Position numbers and translations under genes: made by a program. From contig NZ_JAFCLU010000022.1 in assembly GCF_018130385.1 (NCBI RefSeq), positions 1 through 64,000 of the forward strand: a stretch of DNA of 64,000 nucleotides, given 5' to 3'. Under the pieces are notes generated by a model. It made no database searches. It was not told where the DNA came from and saw nothing but the letters and a program-made list of their open reading frames with translations. Below are positions 57,426 to 64,000 of this stretch, piece by piece (position 1 is the first letter of the stretch; every line of letters begins with the position of its first letter). Source of the stretch: Bradyrhizobium sp. AUGA SZCCT0283. Lineage in GTDB: Bacteria > Pseudomonadota > Alphaproteobacteria > Rhizobiales > Xanthobacteraceae.

Positions 57426-58340
57426 ATGCTGGATCAAGGCACCAAGACGATCGATTGGGATGACTTCCGTTTCGTGCTGGCGATCGTCCGCGGCGGATCG
57501 GTTTCCGCTGCCGCCAAGCAGCTTGCGGTCGATCATGCCACAGTGATCCGGCGTGTCGACCGCCTGGAACGGCATCTCTCGGCAAAACTGTTCGATCGCC
57601 GCAAGACCGGATATCTCCTGACCGAAGCCGGCCAGCGTGTTGCCGACAGCGCGGAAGCGATGGAATCGACCATCGTCGCCAACCAGGAGGCGGTCGGCGG
57701 CTCGCGCGCCCAGCTCACCGGCACGGTCCGGATCGGCGCCCCCGACGGGTTCGGCAGCCACTTCCTGGCCTCGCGGCTGGTGAAGTTCACCGAGCGGTAT
57801 CCCGATCTCGATTTGCAGCTCGTCGCCACCGCGCGGCTGTTCAGCCTGTCGAAGCGCGAGGCCGATATTGCGATCAGCCTGACGATGCCCAAGGAAGGCC
57901 GCATCGTCGGGCGCAAGCTGCTCGACTACAGCCTCGGGCTCTATGCCGCGCCCGCCTATCTCGACCGCGCGCCGAAGATCGTATCGCGTGGCGACCTGCC
58001 CGGGCATCGCTTCGTCGGCTACATCGAGGAATTGCTGTTCACGCCGGAACTGGACTATCTGCCCCAGGTCTCGCCAAAAATTTCCGCCAAATTCCGCAGC
58101 GCCAATCTGATCGCGCAGCTCAACGCCACCATCGCGGGCTTCGGCATCGCGGTGCTGCCCCACTTCATGGCGACGACGCATCCGGAATTGCGCCCGGTAT
58201 TGCCTGACGAGATCAGGATTTTGCGCAGCTTCTGGATGCTGATGCACGCCGACAGCAAGGATCTGGCGCGCATTCGCGCGGTCGCCGATTACATCCACGA
58301 GACGGTGGAGGGTGAACGCGCGCTGTTTGGCGGGCGGTGA
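57426..58340 (+). CDS. LysR-family transcriptional regulator
   Basis: 304 residues from ATG 57426 (MLDQGTKTIDWDDFRFVL). The HTH is GGSVSAAAKQLAVDHATVIRRVDRLE. The effector domain is standard (TVRIGAPDGFGSHFLASRLVKFTERYPDLDLQLV; AFGIAVLPHFMA-type loop). It is divergent from mmsA with 101 bases between start codons and is therefore probably its activator. The gap contains an inverted repeat GCAC-N7-GTGC (57407-57421) just before its own ATG. Confidence 0.9.
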   Translation: MLDQGTKTIDWDDFRFVLAIVRGGSVSAAAKQLAVDHATVIRRVDRLERHLSAKLFDRRKTGYLLTEAGQRVADSAEAMESTIVANQEAVGGSRAQLTGTVRIGAPDGFGSHFLASRLVKFTERYPDLDLQLVATARLFSLSKREADIAISLTMPKEGRIVGRKLLDYSLGLYAAPAYLDRAPKIVSRGDLPGHRFVGYIEELLFTPELDYLPQVSPKISAKFRSANLIAQLNATIAGFGIAVLPHFMATTHPELRPVLPDEIRILRSFWMLMHADSKDLARIRAVADYIHETVEGERALFGGR

Positions 58341-58342
58341 AT

Positions 58343-58440
58343 TTGTAGGGTGGGCAAAGCGCAGCGTGCCCACCATTCCAGACGACGATCGCGGAAAGAT
58401 GGTGGGCACGGCGCAAGAGCGCCTTTGCCCACCCTACAAT
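58343..58440. repeat. Palindromic element, family C (TTGTAGGGTGGGCAAAGC type)
   Basis: TTGTAGGGTGGGCAAAGCGC and GCGCCTTTGCCCACCCTACAA arms with CGTGCCCACCAT/ATGGTGGGCACG inside. It fills the gap between the convergent LysR and TetR genes, its last base being the first of the TetR stop. Confidence 0.85.
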
Positions 58441-59060
58441 CAATTCGCCTTCGCCCGCGCCTTCTTCACGGCTGGCTTGGTCGCCTCGGCACGGGCCAGC
58501 GCCGCCTCGCGGCCGGCGGCGAGGATTTCGTCCGATAATTCACCGCTGCCCGCGACGCGGGACATCACCAGGGCGCCCATCATGGTCGCCAGCGTGCCCA
58601 TGGCCTGCTTGCGCGCCGTCTTTCGCGGCACATCCAGAATCTGTTCGGCCATCACATCGATCAACTGTTCGAGCTTGGCGCTGAAGGCCTTGCGGGTCTT
58701 TGCGCTTTCGCGGGCGATCTCGGCGCCGAGCGTGGGGACCGCGCAGCCGCGGCCGGGATCGTCGCGATGCACCGTCGAGACATAGGAATCGACGATCGTC
58801 GAGAGCCGCTTCTCCAGCGGCGTTTCAGCAGCGATCGCGCGCCAATGCTCGACGGAGCGGTCCATTGCATAGGCGAAGGCCTCGATCACCAGCGCCTCGC
58901 GGGAATCGAAATGCGCGTAGAAGCCGCCATGGGTCAGGCCGGCCTCCTTCATCAGGTCGGCGACGCCGATGCCATGCGCGCCCTTTTCGCGAAGCCGCAC
59001 CGAGGCCTTCTTCACGATCCGCGCGTGGGTCTCCTGCTTGTGCTCTTTCGAATAGCGCAT
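58440..59060 (-). CDS. TetR-family transcriptional regulator
   Basis: 206 residues from ATG 59060 (MRYSKEHKQETHARIV); an in-frame ATG 30 bases upstream is possible but has no ribosome binding site and would be outside the conserved region. The TetR HTH is GIGVADLMKEAGLTHGGFYAHFDSREALV. The C-terminal ligand domain has YVSTVHRDDPGRGCAVPTLG, typical of the TetR group that has Cys in this loop. It ends AKKARAKAN. Its stop lies inside the family C element. The targets may include the divergent or adjacent acyl-CoA genes. Confidence 0.88.
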   Translation of the reverse strand: MRYSKEHKQETHARIVKKASVRLREKGAHGIGVADLMKEAGLTHGGFYAHFDSREALVIEAFAYAMDRSVEHWRAIAAETPLEKRLSTIVDSYVSTVHRDDPGRGCAVPTLGAEIARESAKTRKAFSAKLEQLIDVMAEQILDVPRKTARKQAMGTLATMMGALVMSRVAGSGELSDEILAAGREAALARAEATKPAVKKARAKAN

Positions 59061-59122
59061 CGAGGCGTCCCATGAAATGTCTGCAGTCATATAATAGCAG
59101 TTGCGCGGGCGAAAAGCTGCAT

Positions 59123-59659
59123 CTATTTCGCCTTTTCACCGCCGATCATCGTGAATGTGGCGGTCGCGTGCACTGCAAGATTGCCCGCGCCGTCGCGGAC
59201 GAAGCCTTCGGCATAGCTGGTCTGGCGGCCGAGTTTTACCACTTTGCCTTCCGCCGAGACCGCGCCTGACCGTACCGACAACGGCCGCAGATAGGTCAGC
59301 TTGAGGTCCAGCGTGACCGAGGTCTGCCCCGCCGGCTGCATGGTGGCAATGGCGCAACCCATGGCGGTATCCAGCAGCGCCGCGGCCGTCGCGCCATGGA
59401 GCAGTCCGATGGTATTTTCGAGGCTTTCATCCGGATCCAGTTCCATCACGATCCGGCCGGGTTCAGCGACGCGCATCTCAAAGCCGATCAATCGGGCCAT
59501 CGGCGGCGGTGGCAGGATGCCGTCGCGGATCGCGCACATCGTCTCCAGCCCGGACATCCCGGAGGCCGCCCTGGCCACAGGCCCCGGCGCCTGCCAGTCC
59601 ACTACCCGGTGCCTGCGGGTATCGAGCGAAAACAGATCGACGGTGTCGGTCGTGGTCAT
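59123..59659 (-). CDS. PaaI-family thioesterase
   Basis: 178 residues. The hotdog fold appears as IGFEMRVAEPGRIVMELDPDESLENTIGLLHGATAAALLDTAMG (with the family's HGG/HG-A-A-LLD helix), LDLKLTYLRPLSVRSG, and AEGKVVKLGRQTSYAEGFV. The N-terminal 40 residues include VDLFSLDTRRHRVVDWQ, an extension seen in rhizobial relatives. The enzyme cleaves acyl- or aryl-CoA thioesters, such as hydroxyphenylacetyl-CoA in PaaI proper. AAAAGGAG precedes the ATG. It is divergent from the enoyl-CoA hydratase at 59801. Confidence 0.9.
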   Translation of the reverse strand: MTTTDTVDLFSLDTRRHRVVDWQAPGPVARAASGMSGLETMCAIRDGILPPPPMARLIGFEMRVAEPGRIVMELDPDESLENTIGLLHGATAAALLDTAMGCAIATMQPAGQTSVTLDLKLTYLRPLSVRSGAVSAEGKVVKLGRQTSYAEGFVRDGAGNLAVHATATFTMIGGEKAK

Positions 59660-59800
59660 GACGGCTCCTTTTAAATTATGATCATCATTCTATATCGGCG
59701 TGTGCCGCCGCGCAACGCCCCTCGCCCGCCTGCCCTTGACAAGCCGGCGCAATGTCCTTGGAAGTGGCGTAACCGTCCCGAACACGTCCGGAAAAACAAA

Positions 59801-60571
59801 ATGGAAATGCTCAATCCGCATTGTGGGGTCGACCGCGACGATCGAGGCGTCGTTCGCCTGTCGATCTGCAACGCAGGCTCTCTCAACATCCTCTCGTCCG
59901 CCGTGACCGATGCCGTGCGCGAAGGGTTTGAGAGGCTCGCCGGCGACAAGGACATCCGCGCGGTCATCCTCGCCGGCCAGAGCGAGAAGAGCATGATCGG
60001 CGGCGCCGACATCGAGGAGATGGCGCGGCTCGACCAGAAATCCGCCGAAGCCTTCATCACGCGGCTGCGCGACCTCTGCGAGGCCGTGCGCAACTTTCCT
60101 GCACCCGTGATCGCGCGGCTTCCCGGCTGGTGCCTCGGTGGCGGCCTCGAGGTCGCCGCCGCCTGCGATTTCCGCATTGCCGCCCATGACGCCAAATTCG
60201 GCATGCCGGAGGTGCGTGTCGGCATCCCCTCGGTGATCCATGCCGCCCTGTTGCCGCGGCTGATTGGCTGGGGCCGCGCCCGCTGGCTGGTCATGACGGC
60301 GGAGAACATCGACGCGCCGACCGCGCTCGCCTGGGGCCTGGTCGACATGGTCGCCAAGCAAGGCGGCCTCGAAGCTGCGGTGGAGCATACGGTGAAAGCG
60401 CTGCTCGAATGCGGACCCGAAGCACTGCGCGCGCAGAAGGCGCTGCTGCGCCAGTGGGAAGAGCTGCCGCTGACGGAGTCGGTCAATCTCAGCGTCGGCG
60501 TATTCGGAAAGTCCTTCGTGACCGGCGAGCCGCAGCGGCTGATGCAGGGATTTCTCGACCGCAAGAAATAG
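59801..60571 (+). CDS. Enoyl-CoA hydratase/isomerase family protein
   Basis: 256 residues from ATG 59801. AGQSEKSMIGGADIEEMARLD is the first oxyanion loop, and RLPGWCLGGGLEVAAACDFRIA the second helix, both of the crotonase fold. FGMPEVRVGIPSVIHAALLPRLIG follows. The usual second catalytic Glu position is kept as PEVRVGIP. It is probably a hydratase or isomerase of an aromatic or fatty acyl-CoA. It is followed by the FAD monooxygenase gene with a 12-base gap. Confidence 0.9.
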   Translation: MEMLNPHCGVDRDDRGVVRLSICNAGSLNILSSAVTDAVREGFERLAGDKDIRAVILAGQSEKSMIGGADIEEMARLDQKSAEAFITRLRDLCEAVRNFPAPVIARLPGWCLGGGLEVAAACDFRIAAHDAKFGMPEVRVGIPSVIHAALLPRLIGWGRARWLVMTAENIDAPTALAWGLVDMVAKQGGLEAAVEHTVKALLECGPEALRAQKALLRQWEELPLTESVNLSVGVFGKSFVTGEPQRLMQGFLDRKK

Positions 60572-60583
60572 ACGGAGGGACGC

Positions 60584-62275
60584 ATGAGACCTGCCGGCAA
60601 GGGAGCGCTGGAGTCGCTCTACTTCGACTATCCGAGGTTTGCGGCGCGGCGCGTTCCTGAACTTGACGGCGCCACGCCAAGGCACCCGGTATTGATCGTT
60701 GGCGCCGGCCCGATCGGCATGACGGCCGCGCTGGTGCTGGCGCGCTACGGCATCAGGAGCGTGCTGATCGAACGCAAGGACACCTTTAATGACGGCAGCC
60801 GCGCGATCTGCATCGCGCGGCCGAGCATGCATATCCTGGAACGGATCGGCGCGGTCGCGCCGTTTGTCGAAAAGGCGCTCGGCTGGCGGTTCGGCCGCAG
60901 CTACTATCGCGGCGAGCAGATTTTCCGGCTGGAGATGCCGCAACCGCCGGGCGAAAAATATCTGCCGATGTACAATCTGCAGCAGCAATACATCGAAAAA
61001 TTCCTGCACGATGCGGTCGCGACGAGCGACCTGATCGACATGCGCTGGCAGAGCGAATTATCGGCCATCGAGCCTCACAATGATGGCGTATCAGTCCGGA
61101 TTTCGTCGCCAGCGGGCGATTATCGGCTCGATGCCGATTATGTGCTTGCCGCCGACGGCGCGCGTTCGCCTGTCCGATCGATGCTTGGCCTGCGGCTCAA
61201 GGGCGACAATTACGAAGGCCGGTATGTAATCGCGGATATCCGCATGGATCACGATTTTCCGACCGAGCGCCGCGCCTTTTTCGAATCGGCCGGCAATCCC
61301 GGCGGCACGGTGCTGATCCACAAGCAGCCGGATGATATCTGGCGCGTGGATTACCAGCTTCGCGAAGGCGAGAGCGAGGCAGATGCCCTGAAAGAAGAAA
61401 GCATCCGCGCCCGCGTCGGCGCGATCCTTGCCGACATCGGCCACGCCAAACCGTGGGAACTGGAATGGTGGAGCGTCTATTCCGCCAACACGCTCTGCCT
61501 TGACGATTATCGCCACGGCCGCGTCTTCTTCATCGGCGATGCCGCGCATATTGTGCCGATCTTCGGGGTGCGCGGACTGAACAACGGCCTCGCGGATGCC
61601 GAAAATATCGGCTGGAAACTCGCGCTCGTGCTCCATGGCGAGGCGGACGAGCGGCTGCTCGACAGCTATTCGCCGGAGCGGCGCGGCGCCACGCTCGATG
61701 TCTTCGCCAATGCCACCAAGAGCACGCGCTTCATGACGCCGCCGACACGCGGCTGGCGATTGGCGCGCGAAGCGGCTTTGTCGCTCAGTTTGAAGCACGC
61801 GTTTCCGCGAGGGCTCGCCAATCCGCGCCAGATGCAGCCCTATAGCTATTCGGAAAGCCTGCTGACGCCCTATGCCGGGCGCGACGCCGAATTTGCCGGC
61901 GGCCCTCCTTGCGGCAGCGTCGCGCCGAACGCTGGGCTCGCCGATGGAAGCTATCTGCTGGATCGCGCTGGCAACGGCATGACGGCGATCCTGTTCTGCG
62001 AGGGGCAGCCGACCGCCGAACAGGTGGCGCTGCTCGCGCAACTCGGCCGGATCGACAAGCGCTTCGTTCCGGTGCTGGTCACGTCACGTGGCTCTGCCTC
62101 CGAAGCGAAAACCATTACGGATAATGACGGCGAAATCGCCCGCGTGTTCGCCGCAGCGCCCGGCACGCTCTATCTGCTGCGGCCCGACCTGCACATTGCC
62201 GGGCGATGGAAGGCCGTCGTTCCCGGCGAGATCCTGAAAACCGCAGGCCTTTGCCTGGGAAGCGAGATGCCATGA
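60584..62275 (+). CDS. FAD-dependent aromatic monooxygenase (PHBH/MhpA type)
   Basis: 563 residues. GxGxxG at VLIVGAGPIGMTAALVLARYG binds FAD, YVLAADGARSPVRSMLGL is the DG motif, and RVFFIGDAAHIVPIFGVRGLNNGLADAENIGW the GD motif with the second FAD site. The length and the C-terminal thioredoxin-like part (PLVLVTSRG region) match hydroxylases of the MhpA or phenol type. It hydroxylates an aromatic ring with NAD(P)H and oxygen. The overlapping small gene is its usual companion. Confidence 0.92.
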   Translation: MRPAGKGALESLYFDYPRFAARRVPELDGATPRHPVLIVGAGPIGMTAALVLARYGIRSVLIERKDTFNDGSRAICIARPSMHILERIGAVAPFVEKALGWRFGRSYYRGEQIFRLEMPQPPGEKYLPMYNLQQQYIEKFLHDAVATSDLIDMRWQSELSAIEPHNDGVSVRISSPAGDYRLDADYVLAADGARSPVRSMLGLRLKGDNYEGRYVIADIRMDHDFPTERRAFFESAGNPGGTVLIHKQPDDIWRVDYQLREGESEADALKEESIRARVGAILADIGHAKPWELEWWSVYSANTLCLDDYRHGRVFFIGDAAHIVPIFGVRGLNNGLADAENIGWKLALVLHGEADERLLDSYSPERRGATLDVFANATKSTRFMTPPTRGWRLAREAALSLSLKHAFPRGLANPRQMQPYSYSESLLTPYAGRDAEFAGGPPCGSVAPNAGLADGSYLLDRAGNGMTAILFCEGQPTAEQVALLAQLGRIDKRFVPVLVTSRGSASEAKTITDNDGEIARVFAAAPGTLYLLRPDLHIAGRWKAVVPGEILKTAGLCLGSEMP

Positions 62276-62457
62276 GCGCGATGCCGTTCGAGGACTTCGA
62301 AACCGCCTATGAGGCGCTGGCAACCGCAATCGATCAGGCCGGGCCTGCGCGCGAAGCGCTGTTCCTGACCCGGCTTGCACTGGTGCTCGGCCATGAGCTC
62401 GGCGACATCGCGGTCTTCCGGAAGGCCATCGAAACCGCGCTCGACGGGCTGGAATAG
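62272..62457 (+). CDS. DUF2783 small protein
   Basis: 61 residues from ATG 62272, overlapping the monooxygenase stop by four bases (ATGA). MPFEDFETAYEALATAIDQAG is followed by AREALFLTRLALVLGHELGD. It matches the DUF2783 family from memory, which in many genomes follows FAD monooxygenases of this kind. It is helical and without Cys or metal motifs. Possible role as an accessory subunit, by association only. Confidence 0.85.
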   Translation: MSAMPFEDFETAYEALATAIDQAGPAREALFLTRLALVLGHELGDIAVFRKAIETALDGLE

Positions 62458-62742
62458 CGACTGTCCGCGGCAATCCCCGCTCTCAGAGCGCCGATCGATC
62501 AATTTCTCTCATGCGAGCGGCGAGATTTTTCATGGGATGATCCGTTGCGATTCCCGCCGCATATAATATTATAGACATAATCCAATGATGAGACTGACGC
62601 TCGCGCGGATCGATCATGGCGCCAGCACTGTCTCGTCACGTCCTGAAATGAGGGAAGTACGACATTCACGTCAGACGACCATCACGTCAGAATACGTAAG
62701 CCAAACCAAGCAAATCTTCCCTCTGAAATCCCCCGAGGCCCA
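62458..62742. promoter_or_regulatory. Intergenic region with three TCACGTC boxes upstream of an MFS gene
   Basis: TCACGTCAGA occurs at 62666-62675 and again at 62682-62691, 16 bases apart, and TCACGTCCTGA at 62636-62646. Repeats on one face of the helix upstream of a transporter gene suggest a regulator site. An AT-rich tract (ATATAATATTATAG) lies at 62561-62574. A clear -35 partner was not identified. Confidence 0.45.
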
Positions 62743-64000
62743 ATGATCTCGAACTGGCTGTCAGCCACCCTCGCCCGCCACAACATCCATTACGGCTGGG
62801 TGATGGTCGGCGTGACCTTCCTCACCGCCCTGATATCAGCGGGCACCGTCGGCGCGCCCGGCGTTTTCATCGTGCCCCTGCAGAAGGAATTCGGCTGGAC
62901 CACGGCGGAGATTTCCTCGGCGCTGTCGATCCGCTTCATCCTGTTCGGCCTGATGGCGCCTTTCGCCGCTGCGCTGATGAACCGCTACGGGCTGCGCAAC
63001 ATCACGCTGTTGGCGCTGCTGATCGTCGTATCCGGCCTCGTCGCGTCGCTGGCGATGACGCAGGTCTGGCAGCTGATGCTGCTGTGGGGCGTGGTGATCG
63101 GGCTCGGCACCGGCATGACCGCGCTGGTGCTGGGCGCCACGATCGCCGCACGCTGGTTCGTGGCGCGGCGCGGCCTCGTGGTCGGCATCCTCACCGCGAG
63201 CGTCGCCACCGGACAGCTCGCCTTCCTGCCGCTATTGGCAAGTCTCACCGATCGATACGGCTGGCGGATCGCGCTGGCGCTGGTCTGCGTCATGCTGGGC
63301 GTCGCCGCCTTCGCCGTGCTGATGGTCATGCGCGACCGGCCGAGCGACGTCGGCCTGCGGCCATTCGGCGACGAAGGCACCGAGCCGCTGCCGGCGCCTC
63401 CCCCCAACAACACGCCGATCATGGCGGCGGCGCTCGGCACCCTCCGCGATGCCTCGAAGTCGGGCGTGTTCTGGATCCTGTTCGCCACCTTCTTCATCTG
63501 CGGCGCCAGCACCAATGGCCTGATCCAGGTTCACCTGATTCCGATGTGCCTCGATTTCGGCATTCCGCAAGTGCAGGCGGCAAGCCTGCTCGCGGCGATG
63601 GGCATCTTCGATTTCGTCGGCACCATCGCCTCCGGCTGGCTGTCCGACCGCTACGACAACCGCTGGCTCCTGTTCTGGTATTACGGGCTGCGCGGCCTGT
63701 CCCTGCTGTTCCTGCCGTTCACCGACTTCTCGTTCTACGGCCTGTCCGTGTTCGCGATGTTCTACGGGCTCGACTGGATCGCAACGGTGCCGCCGACGGT
63801 GCGGCTCACCGCCCAGCGCTTCGGTCCCGAACGCGCCAACCTCGTATTCGGCTGGATCTTTGCCGGCCATCAACTGGGCGCGGGTGTCGCGGCCTTCGGC
63901 GCCGGCCTGTCGCGAACAGTACTGGCAACCTATCTACCGGCCTTCTTCGTCGCCGGTGCGCTCTGTGTGGTCGCGGCGCTGATCGTGCTGGCGATCTCGC
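62743..64000 (+). CDS. MFS transporter (partial, runs off the right edge)
   Basis: 419 codons are open to the end of the window from ATG 62743, five bases after GAGG. MISNWLSATLARHNIHYGWV leads into twelve-helix MFS features: LISAGTVGAPGVFIVPLQKEFGW, the loop ALMNRYGLRN (motif A), AARWFVARRGLVVGILTASVA, SLTDRYGWRIALAL, and GWLSDRYDNRWLLFWYYGLRGL. It resembles the oxalate/formate-like or monocarboxylate group. It follows the aromatic-degradation genes in the same direction, so it may import their substrate. Confidence 0.88.
   Translation, partial: MISNWLSATLARHNIHYGWVMVGVTFLTALISAGTVGAPGVFIVPLQKEFGWTTAEISSALSIRFILFGLMAPFAAALMNRYGLRNITLLALLIVVSGLVASLAMTQVWQLMLLWGVVIGLGTGMTALVLGATIAARWFVARRGLVVGILTASVATGQLAFLPLLASLTDRYGWRIALALVCVMLGVAAFAVLMVMRDRPSDVGLRPFGDEGTEPLPAPPPNNTPIMAAALGTLRDASKSGVFWILFATFFICGASTNGLIQVHLIPMCLDFGIPQVQAASLLAAMGIFDFVGTIASGWLSDRYDNRWLLFWYYGLRGLSLLFLPFTDFSFYGLSVFAMFYGLDWIATVPPTVRLTAQRFGPERANLVFGWIFAGHQLGAGVAAFGAGLSRTVLATYLPAFFVAGALCVVAALIVLAIS

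Noticed and set aside
59690..61009. A 439-codon open frame antisense to the enoyl-CoA hydratase and monooxygenase
   Set aside because: Antisense shadow; starts within the monooxygenase gene and crosses the gap to the divergent promoter.
1..64000. CRISPR arrays, tRNA or rRNA genes
   Set aside because: No regularly spaced repeats and no cloverleaf or rRNA signature were recognised by eye; the repeated units found are dispersed palindromes or the short tandem array at 28112-28172.

Overview
The window reads as chromosomal DNA of a Bradyrhizobium-like alphaproteobacterium (order Hyphomicrobiales, former Rhizobiales). The evidence is high GC, strong G/C third-position bias, many intergenic palindromic elements typical of Bradyrhizobium/Rhodopseudomonas, and housekeeping genes (guaA, guaB, rlmE, an RsmB-type methyltransferase, ppx/gppA) of alphaproteobacterial type. 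No rRNA, tRNA or CRISPR array was recognised. The window opens in the last codons of an IS630-type transposase and closes inside an MFS transporter gene.

Layout. 0-12.2 kb: small accessory and stress-type genes. They include a nucleotidyltransferase-like protein, a Lin0512-like protein, VOC and DHFR-like enzymes, a four-gene operon (ArsR regulator, AHSA1/SRPBCC protein, DUF899 thioredoxin-like protein, small membrane protein) driven by an apparently leaderless promoter, a class III nucleotide cyclase, a MarR regulator divergent from a VOC/cupin pair, an MFS transporter, a peptide deformylase homologue lacking two metal ligands, and a small His-rich exported protein. 12.4-15.7 kb: a SWIM-SNF2 helicase. 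15.7-25.0 kb: an integration hotspot at the 3' end of guaA. Intact guaA (minus strand) is followed by two more copies of its own 3' end, at about 20.25-20.46 and 15.75-15.84 kb. They bracket two segments: one with a TIR-STAND-transmembrane-lysozyme-like protein, the other with a FemAB-like acyltransferase plus two SMR-type half transporters and an amidase.

25-43 kb: NTF2-like and cupin proteins, an RsmB-type methyltransferase, a MAPEG protein, an alpha/beta hydrolase with a TTG start, a metallophosphoesterase, an MDR oxidoreductase, guaB, a YqaE/Pmp3-like peptide, a DHA2 transporter, a phasin gene with an apparent frameshift near its start, a Crp/Fnr regulator, rlmE, ppx/gppA, and an orphan molybdopterin hydroxylase large subunit. 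43-49 kb: a two-hotdog protein, a YaiI-type protein, an ABC-F ATPase, a D-threonine-aldolase-like PLP enzyme and a BaiN-type flavoprotein.

49-57.3 kb: a minus-strand group for branched-chain/acyl-CoA catabolism: SDR, MaoC hydratase and acyl-CoA synthetase, then a valine-degradation block (mmsB, 3-hydroxyisobutyryl-CoA hydrolase, acyl-CoA dehydrogenase, mmsA) with a divergent LysR regulator. 58-64 kb: TetR regulator, PaaI-type thioesterase, enoyl-CoA hydratase, FAD monooxygenase with its DUF2783 partner, and a truncated MFS gene; together these suggest uptake and degradation of an aromatic or organic acid.

The most interesting parts are the guaA-anchored segments, the TIR-STAND protein whose C-terminal domain looks like a periplasmic lysozyme-like effector and is interrupted by a one-base frame change, and the metal-ligand-deficient deformylase. 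All functions are inferred from sequence reading; no database search was run.
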